This document shows, in pieces, positions 1 to 11,783 of a DNA stretch of 64,000 nt. The notes under the pieces were generated by a model that had not been told where the DNA came from, searched no databases, and worked only from the letters and a program-made list of their open reading frames with translations. The stretch lies in the NCBI GenBank assembly GCA_021234155.1, contig JAJEKV010000020.1, positions 10,272,181 through 10,336,180 of the forward strand, given 5' to 3'. Position numbers and translations under genes: made by a program. Within the stretch, counting starts at the first letter, position 1. Each line of letters opens with the position of its first letter. Origin of the DNA: Isoetes taiwanensis. Its lineage: Eukaryota; Streptophyta; Lycopodiopsida; Isoetales; Isoetaceae.

Positions 1-433
1 ACATGTTAAATGCAACGCGAAGCAACCTCTCAAGTGTGTATAGCGCTGGTTTTTTTAAGATGATGCAGGGGCGATTCTCCTGTGCATTTTGTGTTATTTC
101 GTGCAATTTTCATTCCTCAATTCAACCTACGTTTCTATGTATGAACGTAAAATGGCCCAAGTTTTTTCTTTTTATGCACTAGAGCATTTCTTAACCCCGC
201 AACTGGATTTGGAAACGTAATAGAGTTGGGTTGGATAATGAAGCGCACTATGTTCATGCAATTAAGCAACATTTTGCGCTTAATTTTTGTGTTGGTTGGG
301 TAGATCTACAAATCTTTCATCAAAAACCGTTCATCATTTAGGGCTTATTTTATGATATTGTTCATCATTCAAAGTTTATTTTATGAAGAATAAATGGGAA
401 GAAATGCACGCATGATCTGCATGTTAATGTTGG

Positions 434-525
434 TGTTGGGGAGTAGCGATGGCAATGCACGTGATCGACAGCCAGACCGACGCCATGGTGTCGCACCTCT
501 TCTTTATTCGCCGGAGCCTAACGAG
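434..525 (+). repeat. Direct repeat R1, left of the ABC transporter fragment
   Basis: This ~90-bp block begins TGTTGGGGAGTAGCGATGGC and contains a CCAGACCGACGCCATG core. It recurs in the same orientation near 1354-1446. The two copies bracket the PDR transporter exons. The TG start recalls an LTR end, but no matching terminus, primer-binding site or internal coding region was found, so the class is unknown. Confidence 0.7.
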
Positions 526-545
526 GCTTCTATGGAACTATTAGG

Positions 546-1302
546 ATGACATTGCTTCTTGGTTCTCCGGACTGGAAAATCTACACTTCATTTGGCTTAG
601 CCGGGAAACTCGATCCTAATCTAAAGGTAGAACGTAATAAGCCTTGTAATAAGCAATCTAAAGGCCTTGTAATAAGCAATGATGTGACTATGTAGTATGA
701 AGGGCGAGTCACCTACAACGGACATGATTTCAATGAGTTTATTCCCCAAAAGACATAGATATATTAGCCAACATGATGTTCATATGGGCTTAGATGACAG
801 TGAAGGAAGTCTTTGGACTTCTCACCTGGGTGTCAAGAAGTTGGAAACCGATATGGTAAGATGGGGCACAAATATATCAAGCCTTTTAGATTACCCGCTG
901 ATGGGCCAAATTTCCATGAGCTACAAGCCATCGATTTCTTATCGCCGCAGCAGATATGTTCTCCGAACTTTGTAGAAGGGAGAGAGATGCAGGAATTAAA
1001 CCAGATCGGTGGCTTGATGCTCTTCTTAAAGTTAGTACTCTCATTCGGCCTTTGATGGTTATTCAAAAATGCTTATCCACCTTTTATGTGGTACGTTTAG
1101 GCAAAGAACTATGCAACAAGAAAGTATAGTGATGATTATATTTTAAAGGTAACAAATCCTATTTGTTTGTAGTGCATAAAGGAGCCATAAGAATCATTCT
1201 TCCTACGTGTTCTTGGACTTGAATTTTTGTGCGGACACCTTTAGTGGGGATAATATGCAACGAGGAATTTCGGAGGCCAAAAAAAACGTGTTACAATAGG
1301 TC
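546..1302 (+). pseudogene. PDR-class (ABCG) ABC transporter, first nucleotide-binding domain, partial
   Basis: Full-length PDR transporters are ~1,400-residue plasma-membrane exporters. Only part of the first ATPase domain is here. In order one can read MTLLLG leading into a damaged Walker A (GKSTL, frame-shifted), LAGKLDPNLK, then TYNGHDFNEFIPQKT, YISQHDVHMG (Q-loop region), MTVKES, MFSELCRRERDAGIKPD, and a signature region in which one missing base turns the expected ISGGQKKRVT into ISEAKKN. Likely exons are 546-626, 703-1030, about 1105-1148 and about 1207-1302. Donors AAG|GTAGAA (627), AAA|GTTAGT (1031) and AAG|GTAACA (1149) fit. About 90 bases before MFSEL do not match the family. Several one-base shifts and stops interrupt it, and no membrane domain or second ATPase domain follows. 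The family assignment rests on many ordered motifs. Function is lost if the indels are real. Confidence 0.85.
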
Positions 1303-1353
1303 ATACATTTTTTATCACTGTATGTTGTTTAAAGTTAAGCTTGAGTTATTTGA

Positions 1354-1446
1354 TGTTGGGGAGTAGCGATGGCAATGCACGACCGACGCCAGACCGACGC
1401 CATGTATCGCCTCTCAGACCCCTTTTTTTTTATTTGCCGCCGAGTT
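1354..1446 (+). repeat. Direct repeat R2, right of the ABC transporter fragment
   Basis: This is the second copy of the block at 434-525. It shares TGTTGGGGAGTAGCGATGGC, the CCAGACCGACGCCATG core and a similar TATTTGCCG tail, with a longer T-run. It starts about 50 bases after the last recognisable transporter exon. Confidence 0.7.
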
Positions 1447-1449
1447 GAA

Positions 1450-4400
1450 GAAGCAGTAATAGAAATGTATTTTTAGATGGCTCAATGATTTTGTCACCGT
1501 CAGAGCATATCCCTTCGTCTATTCATTACTAGGGTGTTACATTGGAGAAGGGCATTGCACAAGAATTTTTCTGATGTATTCAGTACTGGCTGTTGACATT
1601 ACACAAGAATTCTTCCAATGGGCACAACATGTGGATTTGCTTCTTAGAAAAGAGAAGCATTAGATGTGCAAGATCACTCCAGCTGAAGATGTGCTTATGG
1701 AGGAAATGATCAACAAATAGAGGAAATGGTCAACAAGCTCACACTCCTAGAGTTTAAATGTTGTTCTATCTCAAACGGTAAGAGGCTACGTGAATTATCT
1801 CTGCCAAAGGCCTGGTATGGTTATAATATTGGGCAACTTGCTGATCTAATTCAAACTTTGATTTATTTGTTTATTATTATCAGTAGAAAAGATGCACAGG
1901 GCAGTGGAACATTGGTAGCTGCTTTGCTCCTGCCTTTATAATACCACAAATAAAGATGGAAAATCATTATGGTGTGTCTTTATGTTTTTGTCCAAAATAG
2001 CTAATTACGGCCATTGTCTTTCAGCAAGTGCACCCAAGCTTTTTGGGAGTACTTAGTAGTATGATATATTTAAGGGTCTTTGACTTTTCCAGGTGGTGGG
2101 AAAGGGAAGCAAAAGCTATGTTGATTGGCATTGGACAAGCCAAACAGTGTAAAAGAAAGCCATGTGAGCCATTTCAGATGGAGAAATGTTTTTTTTTTTG
2201 TAATAATGTATATGTTTGTTGTGCAGGTTCATTGTTGTGCAGATTATTTAATTATGTGTGATGTGCAAGTTGTAGTGTGCTGTGTAGGTTTGTCGTGTCT
2301 TAGAAGCAACAAAAAGTGATAGAGGAATCTATGGCAATTTATAGAAAATTCTCCAAAGTTCCATGGTGGAATTACATTAGAGCAGGTCTTGACTATAGCA
2401 AGTTTTGACTGTAACAAGTTCTGTTCACAACCATGATTTTTGTAGGGGACCATATCTAAAATTTCGTGTTGTTTACTGTTGTCGCTCTGTGTTATTGGTG
2501 CAGAGTTTAAGTTTTGGATGCTGAAGTATCATGTTGAAGTTTAAATAGGTTTAAAATGCTACAGTGGCAAGGAACCTGTTTTAATTGTTACAGTAAAATG
2601 GGATAACCAAAATGCTATAGTAGCATAAAATGAATTGTAAATGGTGCAAAAGAAATGGAAACGGAAATATTTTTTTGCTTTCTATTGTAAAGCCTGATTC
2701 TGTAAGTTTGCATTTTCACCATCAGACCGACTACTAAATTTCACGGAACCTGGAAGTGATCAAAAGGAAAGATGAACATAGCTCCGTCTTTGATGCCACA
2801 TTTCAATCTTACCCTATCCCGGTTGTGAAGAAGAAACGTTGAAGTTGGTATGTTTGATGTGCGATAGGCATAAAATATCAAATTTTACAAAGCATTTACA
2901 ATGTCAGTAGTCACAAACAGCAATGAAATTTGTTTATCCAATAGTGCACTGGGTATGTTGATTCTAATGCCTTTCAACAGATCTGATTGAGTAATGGGGT
3001 CCCAATATCCTAACCGTAAGTTTGACACATCTTTCATGTTTATGTCTCCATGCTGCTACATACAAGTTGGTGTTTGGAGACAACACCACAACTTAGTTGA
3101 TTTGAATACAGAAGCTATGAGATTTTTAGCTAACGGAGACAAATAGCAATCATGTATTTTGTACATAGTTTAGTTAATGTAGCATAAGAGCATATGAATA
3201 GTGTAGAGTGATTCATTCGTTTGTTATTGAGAAATTTTATTCCTTGCAAATATTACAGAAAGTATACGGGCCTTGTTTTGGATGTGACATTTGGAGTTTA
3301 TGCCAAGTGTTATTAGTGATCTATGTCTTTAAAATCTCGAGATAACATCTGAGCGAGTGTTCATTAAAAGATAGTCAGTTTTCGACCCTTTTCTTAATGT
3401 AACTATCTTGAGTTTAGGCAAACACGTGGTTGTGAAAGTTACTGTGAATGAGGATCATAAAAGATATTTTTTATCTCTGGAGGGAAAAACCAACAATACT
3501 GACAGTTTTGTGATTGTATTATTAAATGATAAAAGCCCAAGAAAAATTCATTTTGAACATACTTATTTTTGTTATATAATGAAGTTGTAATATTATTTTA
3601 TTTTTTGTTCAAGTTTACCCATGATGGACAACTATATCTTGAGGGAAAGATGGGGTGATTGAAAGTAAAAATGCGAAGTATTCTAATATGCAAACGTGCA
3701 AACTTGCATATATTTTCAACTTTGATGTTTAAATAGGCATCCATCTAGGATTTTGCAAGTTTTTTTCAAATTGACATTGACCACACTTTTGCCCTGCAAG
3801 ACCAACCATTACCCTACCATCGATGCCAATCTACAAGAAATCATCGACACATCTCGACATTCAATAATTTCAATTGAAAGTATGCAATATGCAATGCAAT
3901 GAGAACGTTTCATGATATCCAAGCATGAAAGTCACTTTGGACAAATTACAAGAGTTCGAAAATGAGAACTAAATAGGTGAATCTATGTGTCCACTTAGCA
4001 TGTAGGCTATTATACCTGCATAAACGATTGCTATGAACATTTTAAAACTTCATAAATTCTTTTAAGCTCAATAAAAGTATCTTTTAAGGACAATTTCAAA
4101 CTTCCATGATAACAAACAACCATATATGTAATTAGATGCTCTTATTAACCATATATTTATTAACTTTTGAATTTAATTCCAACAAAAAGCCCAGCAACGC
4201 TGAGCACTTTTTCTAGTATAATAGAATAGAAAAAGAGTATAAAATTTGGGCCAGCAAACTGTTATTAGCTAATAACAACACTTCAATCAATGGATGAGAT
4301 TAGATCTCATCCTGTAAACCTCAGAACCAGGGCGTTAAGAAAAATTATAGTTTAGTCCCTATTAACTACCATGGTAGAGTAGTTAGTTACGCTATTCTAC

Positions 4401-5390
4401 GTGTGATAGATCTTTCAATACTATAATAACTTATTTGCATATAGAGGTTGCGACCAAATCTCAATAATGTTCTATTAAATATTGGTATTGGATGTTTTAA
4501 AGTTGCCCTTATCCACGTATGCACATTATGGTGACAACGTGTTAAGGATATAGCGATGCAACATGGTACATGCATGTGAATGATGATGGTGACTCAAAAT
4601 GCAAGGTTTAAGGTTAAAACGCATGCTCTTATGTTTACCATGCTTTAAAATAAAGGACTAGATGATTAGTAGGTAGTCATTTGCAAGCTCTTTAATGTTA
4701 ACCTACCTCCTACTAGTAGTAGAGAAGGTTTATGTGATGAGATGGAGAAAAAGATTCTTCCCTTTGTCATATTGAAGAGATTAAGGAGCCACGCCCCAAC
4801 CCGATAACACTTAGTATGCTTGTAGCTTCACAAAGTGTTCTCAAATTTGACTTAAACCAAATACGTAGCTTGTAAATACTTAAGTGATCAATAGCTCTAG
4901 CTCTATCAATCTCAACCTAATAAGAGAAAATTTTGAACTTTCCCATAGCACATCGACCCCTCGAAACTATGCCCCAATTCATGGAGTGGTTTTAACAAAC
5001 CATTATTAGTTTTAATAAACCATAATAGTATACATGCAAATATCTAATATTAACAAAGCACTATGGTATTGATAACCATCCTTCATAACCATGTCCTAAA
5101 TTCAAGAAACCACTATAACACGTGGTTTTCTTCTATCAACAAAGTTCATGCATGAAAAACAACATATATCATGGTTTTTAGAAAATTTTGTATTGGTTAA
5201 TTAAAGTAGTTTATTTTTGGGGGCCTTGTGTATATGTATACCGGAAATACACTTTCCATAAAAGTTTTGAATATCAAATATACTTTACACCAAAGGTTTT
5301 GAATATATATATTGTGTTACGTATTGTATTATTATATTATGTGTATGGTTTGCTATACTTGCAATAATTTGTATGTATATACCGTCAATA
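1450..5390. other. AT-rich stretch with no recognisable gene
   Basis: ORFs here are short (60-77 codons), frequently overlap on both strands and carry no motif I recognise. Small local duplications occur, such as ACACAAGAATT twice near 1558 and 1604, and CAACAAATAGAGGAAATG beside a near copy at 1697-1725. I see no promoter, tRNA or mobile-element terminus that I can defend. Confidence 0.6.
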
Positions 5391-5401
5391 ATTCAGGTGT
5401 G

Positions 5402-5410
5402 TATAAATAG
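5402..5410 (+). promoter_or_regulatory. TATA box (TATAAATAG)
   Basis: TATAAATAG is close to the plant TATA consensus. A start site ~30 bases downstream, near 5432, would give a 5' leader of about 34 bases before the ATG at 5466. It would also leave the ATGs at 5413 and 5417 outside the transcript. Confidence 0.5.
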
Positions 5411-5465
5411 GTATGCATGAAATTGCCAAACCATCGGCTTCGGCCTCTGCCTGCTTCTTGTTATT

Positions 5466-5687
5466 ATGGCACATTCTATTACCTGCAAGATGACCCATGA
5501 GGACCTCTGCAGATGCCGCCAGCTAGAAATAGAACTTGAGGACTGGTTGACTGTTGTTGCTATGAATCCTGTCCGCTTCTATCCTGATCCCTTTGATGTT
5601 GTAATCCATCTTCAATGGAATCCAGAGCATGCTTTGTTCATGATGGAGAGGATCTCAGGAGCGCCTGTCGATGATGAATCGGATTAG
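5466..5687 (+). CDS. Small uncharacterised ORF, 73 residues, with its own TATA box
   Basis: I do not recognise this protein. It starts MAHSITCKMTHEDLC, has two early cysteines (CRCRQ), a hydrophobic and aromatic middle (RFYPDPFDVVIHLQW) and an acidic end (VDDESD). There is no obvious signal peptide or membrane span. Support for a real gene is the TATAAATAG box 64 bases upstream of the first ATG, the short implied leader, and an AATGAA element near 5729 that could serve in polyadenylation. Unlike most of the window, the frame is unbroken. It could instead be a piece of an unrecognised mobile element or a chance ORF. Length alone is not significant. Confidence 0.4.
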   Translation: MAHSITCKMTHEDLCRCRQLEIELEDWLTVVAMNPVRFYPDPFDVVIHLQWNPEHALFMMERISGAPVDDESD

Positions 5688-5699
5688 TTTTTTTAGTTT

Positions 5700-8400
5700 A
5701 TATTCTATTATAATGCTATATTTATGCCAATGAAATCGCGCCCACGAAAATCTCTGTTTTGTAGCAACTTGCTTGCCGTTATTTATTCGTAAAGCACTAA
5801 AATTTCAATCTATAGATTTCGTTGTCGTCTGTGATGGTACGAAATAATAAGCAATTTCCTACTTTTTATATTGCCAACATTCTGTCATAATATGGGTGAT
5901 TTGCATTTTCTATTCCTAGCCCGAAAATAAACTCAGTGCATAAGTGTGGTTAATTCAATATAATGGTCAATAAAAGGCTTATACGGCGCGATTTTGGAAT
6001 AGACATAATCCCAATTTAATTGAATGATGGTTGGGTTCCTACCATGGCTCGAACAACCTTCATGCTTTTGTTTTTGCAGGGCTTGGTGTAGGTAATGTGA
6101 TGGCATGGTTTCTTCTGTAGATTGGTGGGATTGTACGAAGCAGATATTGCATTCAAGCGCCATCGATTCTTCTGAAGATGGAACAAACTGGCCACGGATT
6201 CTTAAGCCACAGAATTTAAAAGAAGAGAAGCTACGCTTTTGTTTTCTTGCTTTCTTTCTTGGATGATGGCAGTAGTTAGATGTAATTGGAAGGGTTCTGG
6301 TGAGACCGCCACCTTGGCCTGGAGGTAAATCCTCCAACGCTGGTTGTGTTACTTTTACTAGGAGTAGAGGATGGATTCCTGGAGGAAGAGGATTCAGCAA
6401 CCCGGCAGTAGCCTGGTTTGGCAGAGGCTTCATTCTCACCATTGGCTATTGGTTTTTTTTTTCTTTTTGTGGTTTTTTTTGCCTCTTTTGTGTTTGCCAA
6501 CTATGTGTTCAATCGAAACCTTAGGAAGTGCCGCGGCATTTTTTATCCAAAAAAAAAGATGATGGCCGCCGATCTGGTATGATGCCCAGCGTATGCTCGA
6601 GATCCACAGTTACCATTCAGTCTCACGAATAAATCCCATAAAGAGGAAATCATGACTTTATAGTTAGTATTTAAGTTTGGAGGAATCCGAAATCTAGCGT
6701 ATTTTGTGGAAATACACACAAACCAAATCTTGGGTAATGTTTTCTGTACCTATAAATCGCCAATCATAAATGGGACATTACTATTGCCGAATTAATATTT
6801 GAATAAATATAAATATACATGTGCAAAAAGACACGAAGAACTTTGGAGCACTTGTTACACTTACAAGTCACTTTCCATTTCGAGATAGATTTGATCTCAT
6901 GTCTTCCCTTTGATTCGCCTTTGATCTCTGTACTCCTCACCTATTCGCCGTTGATCTTGGACGTGTTTCCTCGATTTTGTTTTGGAATTTGCAGCCTCCT
7001 CGGTAATTCCTGGTTAACTGTCTCTGGCATCATTTTGATAAATCCGGTTCAGAAATGGAAGACAAATCCGCAGGCGGAAAAGTGGAAGCATTGGTAGCCA
7101 TGCCAAGGTGTTTTTGGTCTCGATAATGGCTATGGTGATGATCTTGGCTTAGGAAATGCAAATGAGACCGAAAACATGATGTGGTGCCTCGAATGTATGT
7201 TTAGCTATGGCGATGAGAGGCAGCCAGACTGTGGCCCGGTGGAGAACATGGCCGCCCCTTGCAAGGGCCCCAACAAAATGCCGGTTTCGTGGCTCAAGAA
7301 CCAAGTAATGTGGTAGTTCTTGATGATTCCGGGCGATGATTCCTGCTGCAAAGATTCAGGTATTGATTCATCATTCGGTTTCAAGCAAGGAAAATGTAAG
7401 ATCAAGATCATCCAAACAGATTTTTAGGAAGATTATCTTAGTGGATGATGATGATACCGAGGATAAAGGTCTTGAATCTGAAAATTTTGGGGATGAATCT
7501 TTAGATGCTGTTAACTCTCCTCCAACGCCGCAAACCCCGCGTGATTATAAGAGCTGACTTGTTTCGAAGCTTCATATCTGGCTTCTATGTCTAGGACAGA
7601 GGAAAATAATTTGACGACGGTAAGGATTTGAACTCTCAAACTCAATATGATAATGCGAGATACTATAGCAGCTTGATTTGATGAATGATTGCATTGGTTT
7701 AGAAAATGGTGAAATTTGTCCCGAGGTTTGTACGCATTTTGGCAAAGAAAGGGCAATAGATATTGGGAAATGGGGCTGCGACATGGCCAAGGATGAGCAG
7801 TTGGGATTAAATCAATGCCTTAAAAGCGCAAGATGTCTCTTCCATTGTTCCTCTGACAATTTGGACGGCTGGGACAAAGCAAGAACGGCTAGATTCCGAA
7901 AATGAGACTTAATAGCCAACTACCGGAGAAGAGGGATTCTTCAAACCGCCATGGCATGGTAAGGAAGCTTCTCTTCGTTGCTCTAATTGTCCTCCCGATT
8001 CATTGCGCAGAGCCACCTATTCCGCCTCTCAAAAGATTGTCTAAACCCTTGGTCCTAAGCCGTGATGGGTCTTTTAATTCTCCCCAAAGCATCGGCCAAG
8101 CACTAAAAATACTCCGGGCTCGTCATTATCGAGATTTCAGAGTAATACAAGTCCTCGCCGCCATTCTGCTTGCCTCCATCAACACTTCAAAGTGTGAAGA
8201 TATGGTCGGTCGCGGAGTGAGCCGGGCGAAAAGCCCGCCGCCACTGCCCGCACCTTCCTCAGCTTCCTCGCCCATTTCTAAAGTTTTTCCACCACCGCTG
8301 TAGAGCTTTTGCAAATAAATGAAGCACGGTAATCATCCTAATTCGCCGCTCATCCAGATACCGCCTTTATGAACAGAAACAACCTTTACTGGTTCATCCA
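5700..8400. other. Unassigned region with short ORFs on both strands
   Basis: A 169-codon minus ORF (5933-6442) and overlapping plus ORFs at 6300-6562 compete for the same DNA. None shows a family motif I can name. The block at 6820-7560 has codon-like composition in pieces, including an acidic run coding DDDDTEDKG near 7445. The segment 7900-8300 ends in a proline- and serine-rich ORF. I see no coherent gene model. A GAGAGTTCAAATCC motif on the minus strand near 7628-7641 resembles a Pol III B box but lacks a convincing A box. Confidence 0.4.
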
Positions 8401-8429
8401 CTTCGGGAGCCCCTCGCCGCAGCCCGTTA

Positions 8430-10680
8430 ATGATCACCGCCGTGGGCCCTACCACTGTATGGCCACCATTTCAACGTTTCTACCAGCCCCGAATCCTTGC
8501 CTTGCCATTCGCCGATGCCTCGAGACCTCATAACATCCTCCCGCGGAGCCGCAAAGACTCTCCTACTGACCGACTTCGCATTAGCTCCCGGCGTGGTCAT
8601 ATAACTCCCGCAGTTGCATCCATTGCTCCACACATTACCAGCCACCGGGCTTCTTATATAACACCTACGCCAAAAGCTTTTTGGCTCCGCCATGAGCATG
8701 TCAAACAGCGCCCCGCTTCTCGCCATGTATCTCCCCCTTCTTGGCTTTTAGGAAGAGCTTATAGTCTTCGGTGGGCCTCGTGGGTCGCGAATCGGGATCT
8801 ATGACTGCCGCAGCTGGCTCTTTAGAGCCTTGCAATCAAGATCAAACCACGTGGCTTCTCGTGAAAATGCGCTATGGTCCCTCCTGAGGGCCCTTTTCAT
8901 CGCAAAGGAAGTTCTCAAGAAATGCAAAGGGCAGCCTCTCAGCCATGCACACTTGCCTTGCAAAGCAGGTAGAAGCTATCAAAACCCCCGTAATTCCCCC
9001 GCACCAACACAGATTCATATCGTCCCCGCTTCGGAAGTGGGGGATGTATGGTAACACTCCACCCTTTGCAGTGTCTCCACTATTGAGTGCTCCCAATTCA
9101 AGCGTGACGTGACATAAAGCGGGTAGTGATCCGACAAAGCCTCCTCATCCCCTGCTTGTGCCAATGGAGAAGTGTGTAACCATGTCAAGTGCCGCGCAAC
9201 GGAGCGAGAAGGTAATCCAACACACTAGCTCCCCCATCCCGCCTATCACTCCCAGCAAGTAACCCCCGAAAGTGTGGCCATCGCTGCATACCATTACAAA
9301 TTACCACGCAAAAAACCCCGGCAGAGCTGGACCAGCTACCGCCAAATGGTCTAGCCACCATATCCCCGGGAGCCGTGGTATTCAATAGCTACCGCCTCAA
9401 GCCAAAGCGGATCAGCATTATCGTCACCTTGGAAGGTCACCGATCGCGAATCAAGGGTCGCATTGAGCATTGAAATCTCCAAGCAAAAACACATGTCCCC
9501 TGCTGATTATAGCGGTCTATGTCATCATCTGAGTTCTCTATACGGCATCTGGACATCCGTGTTCCGTCATCATGTACCTGGTAGAACTTAGAGCCCGCGA
9601 TGGGAATGTAGCAGCTAGCAAGAAACAATGGGACATGACTGTGCTCTAATACCATTACCCACATGTAGCGATTAAACACATCAGACTTGAAGTGTGATCT
9701 TGCATGCTAAGGCATCCCTAAAGTAGCAAGCCACTCCACCGCATTCGCTGCTCGCCATGGCGCCATTAGCAAGTGAGAAATGCCGATATCCTCAATGTCC
9801 GGCAATCGATGCCCTTCATACTCCCCATGTCTCCTGCAGAAGACGATGTCCATGTCCTGCCGTGATCCCATTCAAGCCACGCCTTTCCTACGCCACGGGA
9901 AGCCCCTACAATTCCAGGAAACAATGCGAAGACACTTTCCCTATGCTGACTGCGGCTGTGGACCCATCTGAGTGCCTGAGGACGCTGCTGTGGTTGGAAT
10001 AACTCGGGCAGCCTGCTCACGGGACCCTGATGGATGTGCTGCAGTTGTGGAAGGCCTCAATCCGCCCTCTCCCTGGCCTGCCTGGCCTGATGCCCCTGGA
10101 CCGCTCTGCCCTCGCGACGCAAAGCTGTTCGGTGGGAGGCCGGGCCTCCATGAATCGCCGGACGAGGAGGCACATATACCTTCATCTTGCCATTAACCAA
10201 ACCAGCAGCCCCTCCGCTTTGTTTTAATCTCTTATCTTGACCAACTCTTGGCTTCTTTCCCCGTTGTTGCAAAGCGTGAGATCCACATCCGTGTATATGG
10301 ACGCATCTTTTCAAGCGCGGTGGTGCTGTAACAACAAAGATTTTGCCTCCCAATCCAAGACCGCAGAACTTAACTAGCCGAGGTCTCATGCTCGGTCCTC
10401 CCGATCCCGATTGGACTCTTTGATAACCAAATACTGTAATTGGAGCTTTGCAAGTACCGTGGTGGTAAGCCATTCGGCAAATCCTCGCTTTTGCTCCTCC
10501 GGCAATCCCCATTGACAATAAGGTTGAGGCGGGCGTGCCTGGATGTCTTGCTCCTCACTAAGTACCGCCTGATTCTGAGCCACCTCGGCCTGCGGTATGG
10601 GGGGTGCTGGTGCAGTGATCGGTGCACTCCGGACGCTGCACCTCCATTCGGTCCTCGCATCTCTTTGCCGTAGCGGGCCA
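8430..10680 (-). mobile_element. Decayed LINE (non-LTR retrotransposon): ORF1 end, endonuclease domain and linker
   Basis: LINEs copy themselves through RNA by nicking a target with an AP-type endonuclease and priming reverse transcription there. Reading right to left, a basic Gly/Arg-rich stretch (10.06-10.5 kb) may be the end of ORF1. The endonuclease start SWNCRGFPWRR lies near 9925, followed by a match around ...EYEGHRLPDIE. The catalytic GDFNAQ motif is near 9465 and the SDHYPL motif near 9140. A linker segment reading WFDLDCKALK and PKSFWRR runs from about 8860 to 8680. No convincing reverse transcriptase YxDD motif follows, so the element is truncated. Frames change every few dozen residues. 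Base composition is richer in G+C than the flanks. The three ordered endonuclease motifs make the class secure. The exact ends are not. Confidence 0.85.
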
Positions 10681-11440
10681 TATGGTTTCTCTATATGTGA
10701 GCATCTTCTTGACATCTCCTGCCTGTCGCCTTTGCTTCATCAAGGAATTTGAGCCTGCCCCGCTAATCACCGCCTACATCCTTTTCCTTAGCATCTATCC
10801 CACCAGCCATGCTTGTGACTTGTACAATCTCTTTGGAGCAAACCCTTCATGTCAGCGGGTTTGCGCCATGTCTTCCATCCATTTGCTGGTGGACCTTATC
10901 AAGCGGTGCCCATCTCGCTTGACTAGTCTGCGTTGTTGCTTGTATCCCCTCTTATCCGGTCATCAGCCTTTTGGGCTCCCCCGCAATCATAATCCCCTGT
11001 CGAACTTCCACAAGGGAAATTCGCCTCTTACATTGGAGAAGCCGCTTGAGCGCAGCCCGGCAAGGGCAGATGGTCCCGTGATGCCTCCAAGCTTGCCGCC
11101 TTAGCCTGGAGGGAATCGGCCTGTTCTTGTACAACCCCCATTGCCTCTACCGAGATACCGCCTCTGATGGGGACGAGGTGTCCAAATTGCGGGCTCTTTT
11201 CTTCAACTCATGCATGCTGTCAGAGGTGGCTAAAACAGAGAAAACACCATACAAATCATACACCGACGGAAAGCTCGTTTGATAAGCTTTCCAACGAGCC
11301 CAAGAACTGCATGCCCTGTAACTACTGCATGCCCTATAACTATTGACGCTCACAATCCTCAAATTTCCAATACCTTAAACATGCTATACTTAGAGCCACT
11401 AATGCATGACCTTACATTGAAAGAAATTACTTCAGTGTAT
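10680..11440. other. LINE flank and junction with the WDR20-like fragment, unassigned
   Basis: Between the last LINE-like sequence and the nearest WDR20 exon I see a 160-codon plus ORF (10622-11104) with no recognisable motif, antisense to the probable LINE 5' region. A local repeat at 11313-11343 reads GCATGCCCT then TAACTA twice. No transposon terminus could be fixed. Confidence 0.4.
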
Positions 11441-11442
11441 AC

Positions 11443-11532
11443 CTTATCATAGAAATAGAGATTACCATCTGCATGAACAACTGCAAAGAGGCCTTCACTA
11501 TGGGCTACCCATGCAATCGCGGTGCATCGGTT
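11443..11532 (-). pseudogene. WDR20-like gene, exon with first WD40 strand region
   Basis: The minus strand reads NRCTAIAWV ... GLFAVVHADGNLYFYDK. This matches the conserved RCTxxxWVP...FVxAHADGNLYVY segment of plant WDR20/creC-type WD40 proteins, which in animals regulate deubiquitinases. The exon ends at a good donor, GATAAG|GTATAC (donor at 11442). On its upstream side the expected acceptor AG appears as TTTCAC just before AACCGATGC, so the splice site may be mutated or misread. No later WD40 exons were found at lower coordinates. Confidence 0.75.
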
Positions 11533-11783
11533 GTGAAACATCACATAAAGCATAATCAAACAGCATATCTTTGCACATAAGCTACTGACTTTCATTTTAT
11601 GTGCCCTACATGAAGGCAATCGAATGATTGGTAAAGCCATACAATGCATATCTCTAAGACTTCTATTAATAATCGGAAGTCACTACTATTGACAAATCGT
11701 GGAAGTCACTAGATAAGGTGCGCTTACATCATGCTTAATAACCTGTACATAACACCCTATAACAATCAGAAGATGCAACGCAC

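Noticed and set aside
5933-6442. 169-codon minus-strand ORF
   Set aside because: No recognised domain. It overlaps an equally open minus frame (6276-6500) and two plus frames, so length alone does not support it.
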